A stretch of 6,729 nucleotides of DNA from NCBI GenBank assembly GCA_964593865.1, contig CAZQKE010000018.1:1-6729 (forward strand). Direction: 5' to 3'. The notes beneath the pieces are model-generated. The model was given only the letters and a program-made list of their open reading frames with translations. It did not search any database and was not told where the DNA came from. The stretch comes from CAZQKE01 sp964593865. Lineage in GTDB: Bacteria; Chloroflexota; Anaerolineae; JAAYZQ01. The position numbers and the translations under genes are program-made. This document shows, in pieces, positions 1 through 3,797 of this stretch; the first letter of the stretch is position 1; each line of letters starts with the position of its first letter.

Positions 1-261
1 TCCGGTCAGCCCCTGGCGACGACGGTGCTCAAAGTGGCCCACCACGGCAGCGGCGGCTCGTCCACCGCCGAGTTTCTGACCGCCGTGCATCCCACCTATG
101 CCGTCGTTTCGGTCGGAGCCGACAACCGCTTTGGACATCCCAAACAGGATGTCCTCGACCGCTTGACCCAATTGGACGCGATCATCCTGCGCACCGACGA
201 GCAGGGAACCATCGAATTCATCACCGACGGGCAGCAGGTGTGGGTGCGAACGGAGCGCTAG
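1..261 (+). CDS. comEC: ComEC/Rec2-type DNA uptake protein, C-terminal end (partial)
   Basis: This is the 3' end of a gene whose start lies left of the window. The reading frame is open from base 1 and ends at TAG 259-261, giving 86 codons. The translation has the signature of the metallo-beta-lactamase-like domain at the end of ComEC/Rec2 competence proteins: LKVAHHGSGGSS near the start (the HHGS metal-site motif), then VVSVGADNRFGHP (the N-x-x-GHP block), then a terminal strand region with RTDEQGTIEF. In the family, ComEC forms the inner-membrane channel for single-stranded DNA, and this domain is thought to act as a nuclease or binding domain on the outer face. The membrane channel part is not visible, so a free-standing ComEC-like MBL-fold hydrolase cannot be excluded. 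The gene converges on the LarA-type gene, with 10 bases between the stop codons. Confidence 0.85.
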   Translation, partial: SGQPLATTVLKVAHHGSGGSSTAEFLTAVHPTYAVVSVGADNRFGHPKQDVLDRLTQLDAIILRTDEQGTIEFITDGQQVWVRTER

Positions 262-286
262 GCCCACCCCTTCACGTCCCTGGGCC
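261..286. terminator. Inverted repeat at the convergent gene ends, possible terminator
   Basis: GGCCCA (261-266) and TGGGCC (281-286) form a perfect 6-bp inverted repeat with a 14-base loop. It covers the 10-base gap between the comEC stop and the LarA-type gene stop. A second TGGGCC copy at 293-298 could pair instead. There is no run of T on either side, so a classical intrinsic terminator is not supported. The position at a convergent junction is the main argument. Confidence 0.2.
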
Positions 287-1573
287 GGGGTTTGGGCCGA
301 CCCGGTACAGCATTTCCCCGGCGTGGGGCACGACCAGGATACCCTCCTCCTCGCGGCCCTGCCAGGCGCGGATGTCAATCTCTGCCGGATCCATGTAACC
401 CAGGTTGACCCGCTCGCACCGTTCGCGGGGGATGCCGGTGGCCAGCGTGACGTCAATGCGGGGGCGTTCTACGCCGGTGGCCTCGTCATAAGTCCCGACG
501 CCTCGCAGGTGGGTGGAATGGGCCAGCACCCCCCAGGGATAATCCTTGAAGCGATCCCATTGCTTGACGAAATAATCGCGCACGTGATAGCCGATCCGGT
601 CAATGACGCGCCCGTGGGTGTAAGAGATCTCGTTGATGTGGGGCGCATAGATGATCACCTCGCCGCCGTCGGCGACCGCCGGTTCCAATTTGTACATGCC
701 TTTGGCCGCCGTCCACAGGTCGTCGTACATGGCCGGCATGATCGAAAGCACCCGGCGGAAGGGCCTTTCCACCCAAACAATATGCACCCGCGATGACAGG
801 TCGGCGGCGGCCTGCCATGCTTCCTCCATTGAACCGATGAACAGGCCCTGCAACGGTACGCTGCCGTCCCCCTCGCCGTTGTGTTTCCCCACGACCAGGG
901 CAAAGCAAAGCTTGGGGATGGGGATGAACGATGCTGCCCGGTCGATTACCGCCCGCACCGGCGTATAGCCCGTCCCGATGATGGCGTAGCTGGTCAGCAG
1001 CGCGCCCAGCCAGTGGGTGACGTTGATCACCTCCGGGCCGCTGATGCCGGGAAAGAAATACTTGTTGCCCCCGGAAAAGCCCACCACCTCGTGGGGAAAG
1101 ACAGGGCCGCAGACGATCAACTGATCGTAATCCAGCACCATGCGGTTGACCGTGACCGGCACGGGCCGGGCCAGGAGGCCCCCGCTCATGTCGCCGATCT
1201 CATCCGCCGGGATGGTCCCCAGCGTGGTCAGCGTGCCGGGTAGGTCCCAGCGATGGTTGTAGATGTGGACATCGGCGTAGGTTGTGGCCTGTTCCTCCGC
1301 GCCGATCCCCACCAGGCGGCGCAACGCTTCCTCGCCCATGGGCTGATGGGTTCCCAGAGCGACCAAAAAGTCTAGCGCGGCCACCCGTTCCCGCAGTGCT
1401 CGGTGGAACAGTCGGAAAAAAAGGGGCAGCGGCGCGGTCCGCGTGTGGTCGGGGATGATGACCAGCACCCGCTTGCCGTCCAACGCGGCCCGATCCAACG
1501 CCTCAAAAACCAGCGAACGCACCTCGGCGTCCGTCAGCAGCCGATCTGTGCTTCCTGTGCCCAAAAGCATCAT
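272..1573 (-). CDS. LarA-type nickel-pincer racemase/epimerase (hydroxy-acid or sugar-acid)
   Basis: The 433-residue protein matches the lactate racemase (LarA, DUF2088) family, which moves a hydride at the alpha carbon of 2-hydroxy acids using a covalently bound nickel-pincer nucleotide. Residues align with Lactobacillus plantarum LarA: D42/R45 in PDHTR, H76 in LGTH (His108), H161 in FPHEVVGFSGGNK (His174), K171 in the same block (Lys184, the cofactor attachment site) and H187 in NVTH (His200, a nickel ligand). H161-K171-H187 have exactly the family spacing. K291 in AAKG may match Lys298. The frame is open upstream to 1645, but that extension is low-complexity Gly/Pro/Ala. I chose ATG 1573 because GAGG (1582-1579) lies 5 bases before it; ATG 1570 is the alternative. 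The substrate need not be lactate: family members act on other 2-hydroxy acids and on gluconate. The larB/C/E cofactor genes are not in the window. Confidence 0.85.
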   Translation of the reverse strand: MMLLGTGSTDRLLTDAEVRSLVFEALDRAALDGKRVLVIIPDHTRTAPLPLFFRLFHRALRERVAALDFLVALGTHQPMGEEALRRLVGIGAEEQATTYADVHIYNHRWDLPGTLTTLGTIPADEIGDMSGGLLARPVPVTVNRMVLDYDQLIVCGPVFPHEVVGFSGGNKYFFPGISGPEVINVTHWLGALLTSYAIIGTGYTPVRAVIDRAASFIPIPKLCFALVVGKHNGEGDGSVPLQGLFIGSMEEAWQAAADLSSRVHIVWVERPFRRVLSIMPAMYDDLWTAAKGMYKLEPAVADGGEVIIYAPHINEISYTHGRVIDRIGYHVRDYFVKQWDRFKDYPWGVLAHSTHLRGVGTYDEATGVERPRIDVTLATGIPRERCERVNLGYMDPAEIDIRAWQGREEEGILVVPHAGEMLYRVGPNPGPGT

Positions 1574-1610
1574 CGTTTCCTCGAAAATAGCGGTTGAAGC
1601 CGCCCCCGGC

Positions 1611-1642
1611 GGGCCGTTGGCCGGCCGCCCGGCCGCAGGCCC
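1611..1642 (-). repeat. GC-rich hairpin in the leader of the LarA-type gene
   Basis: GGCCGG (1619-1624) pairs perfectly with CCGGCC (1629-1634) around a 4-base loop. An outer stem GGGCC (1611-1615) / GGCCC (1638-1642) is separated from it by a symmetric 3x3 internal loop. On the - strand the hairpin ends 28 bases before the GAGG ribosome binding site of the LarA-type gene. No T run follows, so it is more likely a leader structure or mRNA stability element than a terminator. The region is very GC-rich, so some pairing is expected by chance. Confidence 0.4.
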
Positions 1643-1682
1643 CAAAAGGGCGACATGGGTCGCTGCTGCGCCAAGATCGCAA

Positions 1683-1710
1683 GCCGGAGGTTTGCGCTAC
1701 ACCCTCCGGC
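1683..1710 (-). repeat. Inverted repeat downstream of the HAD gene
   Basis: GCCGGAGG (1683-1690) and CCTCCGGC (1703-1710) are perfect 8-base inverted arms around a 12-base spacer. The repeat begins 31 bases past the HAD stop in the - strand transcript. It lacks a following T tract, so it would be a weak terminator at best. It may instead be a processing or attenuation site that makes expression of the LarA-type gene differ from that of the two upstream genes. Apart from this and the hairpin at 1611-1642, I see no gene or promoter in the 168-base spacer 1574-1741. Confidence 0.4.
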
Positions 1711-1741
1711 CCGGCAACCGGCGGGAAGGTCCTGCCGGGGA

Positions 1742-2644
1742 TCAGGTCAACTTCCACGGCGGCACATCGGGCAGCAGGGCGTCGAACTCGGCGATGAGCC
1801 GTCCCTCATATTCGCCCGCATACGTGCCGTCCAGGAAGCGGTGCACCGCTTCCTCGTAAAAACGTTGCCACGACTCTTCCTCGTGGCCGGGGTTGATGGG
1901 GTAGAACAGCGCGCCGTTGGCCCGCGCTGCCCGCAGGTCGCCCGGCGCGTCGCCGATCATCAGGATCCGGTCCGGTGGGTACTTGTCCCCGGCGGCCAGG
2001 GCCAGGTGTTCGCTCTTTTTGCCCATCTCCTGCCCGGCGATGAGGCGCACATAGCGGTCAATGCCGTGCTCCTGCCACTCCCGCGTCAGGGCCTCCAACG
2101 GTGTCTGGGAGACGACGATCATGTCCGCTTTGTCAAAAAGGTATTCCAGGCTTTCCCGCACGTAGGGGAAAGGTGGGATGCCGTGGACCATGTCGGCGAT
2201 GGTGGCGTTGACGGCCAGGCTCCAGGCCAGAGCGCGGTCCAACTCCGGGTCGGGGTGGGCGGCCATATATGCCTTCAAGCCGTCGTTGCTCTTGGGGTAG
2301 GCATCGTCGGCGATAAAGGCGCGGATGCGTGGAACCTGGGGGATCTCGACGCCCCTGGCCTGCACCTGGGGCCGCTCGCGCAACAGGTCCAGCACCATGA
2401 CCAGGGCGGGCCAGCGGTTGATCCCCCTCCACTTGGAATACAGGTTGACGAACTCGGCGGCTTCGCGGGCATACTTGGAAACCGCTTGCAGGCCCCAGTG
2501 CTTGATGATGTTGGGGCAAAAACACTCCTTGTGCTTGATCTCCATCGTATCAAAGGCGCAGCCGTCGGAATCAATGCCGATGAAGAAATCGTGCTTGGGT
2601 TCCAGCTCTGCCAGAGGCCGGGCCGTGTCGGTGATCTTGACCAT
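1742..2644 (-). CDS. HAD-superfamily hydrolase with large cap
   Basis: The 300-residue protein carries all four haloacid dehalogenase motifs. Motif I is IDSDGCAFD, with nucleophile D25 and acid D27. Motif II is VVSQTP with S179. Motif III is the basic pair K209/K210 in MGKKSEH. Motif IV is MIGDAPGD with D232 and D236. These enzymes are usually Mg-dependent cytoplasmic phosphatases, and the core most resembles phosphoglycolate-phosphatase-like members. About 150 residues separate motifs I and II, more than the usual small helical cap, so substrate choice is set by an unusually large insert that I do not recognise. No signal peptide or membrane segment is seen. The start is well fixed: AGGAGG (2655-2650) is 5 bases before the ATG and overlaps the SDR stop codon, implying translational coupling. 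The substrate is unknown; the setting suggests a sugar-acid phosphate or related metabolite. Confidence 0.82.
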   Translation of the reverse strand: MVKITDTARPLAELEPKHDFFIGIDSDGCAFDTMEIKHKECFCPNIIKHWGLQAVSKYAREAAEFVNLYSKWRGINRWPALVMVLDLLRERPQVQARGVEIPQVPRIRAFIADDAYPKSNDGLKAYMAAHPDPELDRALAWSLAVNATIADMVHGIPPFPYVRESLEYLFDKADMIVVSQTPLEALTREWQEHGIDRYVRLIAGQEMGKKSEHLALAAGDKYPPDRILMIGDAPGDLRAARANGALFYPINPGHEEESWQRFYEEAVHRFLDGTYAGEYEGRLIAEFDALLPDVPPWKLT

Positions 2645-2649
2645 GTTTC

Positions 2650-2655
2650 CCTCCT
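2650..2655 (-). promoter_or_regulatory. Shine-Dalgarno of the HAD gene overlapping the SDR stop
   Basis: On the - strand the SDR gene ends TGA and the final A is the first base of AGGAGG, a consensus ribosome binding site 5 bases before the HAD ATG. The arrangement supports co-transcription and translational coupling of the two genes. Confidence 0.75.
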
Positions 2656-3485
2656 CACACCCCGCTGAATGCGCTAAATCCCCCGTCCACCGGCACGACG
2701 ATCCCGGTGACGAATTCGGAGGCCGGGGAGAGCAGCCACAACACCGTGCCGATCAGGTCTTCCGGGTTGCCAAAGCGGCCCATAGGCGTATGGGCGATGA
2801 TGGTCTGGCCGCGCGGTGTTAGCCTTCCCGTTTCCTCGTCGGTGAGCAGGAAGCGGTTTTGCTCCGTCAGGAAAAAGCCGGGGGCGATGGCATTGACCCG
2901 GATGCCGGGGGCATACTCTTGGGCCATGTGGACGGCCAGCCATTGGGTGAAATTGCTCACCGCTGCTTTGGCCGCCGAATAGGCCGGGATGCGCGTCAGA
3001 GGGCGGAAGGCGTTCATAGAGGAGATGTTGAGGATGACACCTTTGCCCTGTTCGGCCATAGGGCGGCCAAAAACCTGGCTGGGCAACAGCGTACCCAAGA
3101 AATTCAGGTTGAACACCCACTGCACCGCCTCGGCGGGCAGGTCAAAGAAAGACAGATCGGGTGTCGTTGTCGCCTCTTTCTTGTTGCCTCCTGCGCCGTT
3201 GATGAGGATGTCTAACCGGCCAAAGGTGGCCATAACCGTTTCTGCGGCCGATTCAATGCCGCTCCGATCCAACACATCACATCGGAGGGCCAGTGCTTCA
3301 CCTCCCTGCGCTGCAATTTCATCGGCTACCCGCCGGGCTGCCTCCGGGAACAGATCTAGCACGGCCACCCGTGCCCCCGCCGCCGCCAGGGCGCGGCTTA
3401 TCGTCCCGCACAACACCCCGCCGCCGCCGGTGACGACGGCCACCCGGTCTGTCAGATCAAACAGTTTGTCCAAATATGCTTTCAT
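2655..3485 (-). CDS. SDR oxidoreductase, D-mannonate oxidoreductase (fructuronate reductase)-like
   Basis: The 276-residue protein is a classical short-chain dehydrogenase. It has a Rossmann glycine loop TGGGGVLCG (residues 19-27), D44 at the end of the second strand (favouring NAD over NADP), NGAGGN (96-101), an active-site Asn near 128, Ser at 155/156 and Y169-x3-K173 in YSAAK. Several blocks are typical of the YjmF/UxuB-like D-mannonate oxidoreductase group as I recall it: NGAGGNKKEATT, FNLNFLGTLLPSQVF, ISSMNAFRPLTRIPAYS, APGFFLTEQN and the end DGGFSAFSGV. Such enzymes interconvert D-mannonate and D-fructuronate in hexuronate metabolism. A related polyol or aldonate dehydrogenase is the alternative. 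I chose ATG 3485 over the in-frame ATG 3497 because a G6 ribosome binding site (3495-3490) lies 4 bases before it. The glycine loop has Cys24 where relatives usually have Gly. It is the first gene of the - strand set. Confidence 0.85.
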   Translation of the reverse strand: MKAYLDKLFDLTDRVAVVTGGGGVLCGTISRALAAAGARVAVLDLFPEAARRVADEIAAQGGEALALRCDVLDRSGIESAAETVMATFGRLDILINGAGGNKKEATTTPDLSFFDLPAEAVQWVFNLNFLGTLLPSQVFGRPMAEQGKGVILNISSMNAFRPLTRIPAYSAAKAAVSNFTQWLAVHMAQEYAPGIRVNAIAPGFFLTEQNRFLLTDEETGRLTPRGQTIIAHTPMGRFGNPEDLIGTVLWLLSPASEFVTGIVVPVDGGFSAFSGV

Positions 3486-3489
3486 CGTT

Positions 3490-3495
3490 CCCCCC
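3490..3495 (-). promoter_or_regulatory. Ribosome binding site that decides the SDR start
   Basis: Six G on the - strand lie 4 bases before ATG 3485. The longer in-frame start at 3497 has no such site before it and would overlap this one. The other two genes of this set have similar G-rich sites 5 bases before ATG. Confidence 0.55.
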
Positions 3496-3532
3496 ATGCA
3501 GGATCATGGTATCTTGTGTGAACGGCGGCTCT

Positions 3533-3561
3533 AGTTTACCACAAATCCGCTCCGTTGAAAA
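3533..3561 (-). promoter_or_regulatory. Putative promoter of the SDR-HAD-LarA-type set
   Basis: On the - strand TTTTCA (3561-3556) and TAAACT (3538-3533) are separated by 17 bases. Each matches 4 of 6 bases of the sigma-70 consensus. Transcription would start near 3526, giving a leader of about 40 bases before ATG 3485. No better candidate is visible in the divergent region on this strand. Confidence 0.4.
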
Positions 3562-3579
3562 CAGCGAACCGTGGATTTG
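3542..3579. repeat. Dyad around the putative SDR promoter, candidate operator
   Basis: CAAATCC (3542-3548) and GGATTTG (3573-3579) are perfect 7-base inverted arms, extendable to 9 with one G-T pair. The arms are centred 31 bp apart, about three helical turns. One arm lies in the spacer of the putative - strand promoter and the other upstream of its -35 box, as a repressor binding a dyad might require. Confidence 0.35.
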
Positions 3580-3621
3580 CATTCATTGCTCCCGGCCCGG
3601 AGGTGTGGTGGCCGGAAGCCA

Positions 3622-3641
3622 GATCACGGCGGATCACAGCA
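3622..3641. repeat. Tandem 10-bp direct repeat upstream of the + promoter
   Basis: GATCACGGCG is followed directly by GATCACAGCA, that is, two copies of GATCACRGCR on the same helical face. The pair ends 15 bases before the -35 box at 3657, a usual place for an activator. It overlaps the inverted repeat at 3625-3652. Confidence 0.35.
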
Positions 3642-3652
3642 TACCCGCCGTG
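3625..3652. repeat. Inverted repeat just upstream of the -35 box, candidate operator
   Basis: CACGGCGG (3625-3632) and CCGCCGTG (3645-3652) are perfect 8-base arms with a 12-base spacer, 20 bp centre to centre (two helical turns). The right arm ends 4 bases before the -35 box. It lies upstream of the start site, so it would act as DNA (a regulator site) and not in the + strand RNA. Confidence 0.4.
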
Positions 3653-3656
3653 GCCT

Positions 3657-3686
3657 TTGGCGTGAATCGCCGATTTGCGTTATAAT
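3657..3686 (+). promoter_or_regulatory. Sigma-70-type promoter for the membrane protein-serS unit
   Basis: A perfect TATAAT -10 box (3681-3686) has TTGGCG (3657-3662) 18 bases upstream, matching 4 of 6 bases of the -35 consensus. Transcription would begin near 3693, leaving a leader of about 105 bases. It is the strongest promoter-like sequence in the window and the only clear one before serS. Confidence 0.7.
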
Positions 3687-3696
3687 GGAGGAGATT

Positions 3697-3738
3697 GGCC
3701 GATTCCGGCTCACCGGAGGGTGAAAGTCCCGGTCGGCC
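3697..3738 (+). promoter_or_regulatory. Long imperfect hairpin at the 5' end of the leader RNA
   Basis: The predicted transcript begins with a nested hairpin. GGCCGA (3697-3702) pairs with TCGGCC (3733-3738). After a TT bulge, CCGG (3705-3708) pairs with CCGG (3729-3732). After an asymmetric internal loop, TCACC (3710-3714) pairs with GGTGA (3719-3723) around a GGAG loop. That makes 15 base pairs starting only a few bases from the expected 5' end. GTCC (3726-3729) can instead pair with GGAC (3748-3751), which would break the inner part, so two folds are possible. I do not recognise a known riboswitch class. Confidence 0.5.
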
Positions 3739-3740
3739 CC

Positions 3741-3764
3741 ACCGCGTGGACGGCTTGCGGTTTT
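3741..3764 (+). terminator. Weak terminator- or attenuator-like hairpin in the leader
   Basis: ACCGC (3741-3745) pairs with GCGGT (3757-3761) around an 11-base loop, and the 3' arm runs into TTTT (3761-3764). The stem is short and the T run is only four, so termination here would be weak. It sits just before a Shine-Dalgarno-like AAGGAGG and overlaps the bases that form the alternative GTCC/GGAC pairing. Confidence 0.3.
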
Positions 3765-3765
3765 C

Positions 3766-3793
3766 AAGGAGGCATCGGGTAGGGCAGGAGGGG
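3766..3793 (+). promoter_or_regulatory. Two tandem Shine-Dalgarno sequences
   Basis: AGGAGGGG (3786-3793) lies 4 bases before ATG 3798 and is the working ribosome binding site. A second, perfect AAGGAGG (3766-3772) lies 25 bases before the ATG with no usable start codon at normal distance after it. It may be a standby site for ribosomes or may pair with another part of the leader. Confidence 0.6.
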
Positions 3794-3797
3794 CAAA

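Noticed and set aside
1574..1645. Longer N-terminus of the LarA-type protein starting at 1645
   Set aside because: The extension is low-complexity Gly/Pro/Ala from a GC-rich hairpin region and has no clear ribosome binding site; GAGG 5 bases before ATG 1573 supports the shorter start.
1655..2668. Long open frame of 337 codons on the + strand over the HAD gene
   Set aside because: It is the antisense shadow of the HAD gene, whose four catalytic motifs and coupled ribosome binding site are clear.
3486..3497. Longer SDR start at ATG 3497
   Set aside because: No ribosome binding site precedes it, and the G6 run that serves ATG 3485 would lie inside the coding sequence.
3717..3746. T-box-like pieces (AGGGTG and ACCGCG) upstream of a unit containing serS
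   Set aside because: In a T-box the two pieces are nearly contiguous; here they are about 18 bases apart. There is no room between the promoter and this point for the specifier stem, and the first gene of the unit is not the synthetase.
3705..3760. Similarity of the leader to the cobalamin riboswitch core (GGTGAAAGTCC followed by CGGCCCC)
   Set aside because: The local match is striking, but the upstream AGGGAA-type block and the downstream GCCACTG-type block are missing, and the whole leader of about 105 bases is too short for this class. An Rfam scan would settle it.
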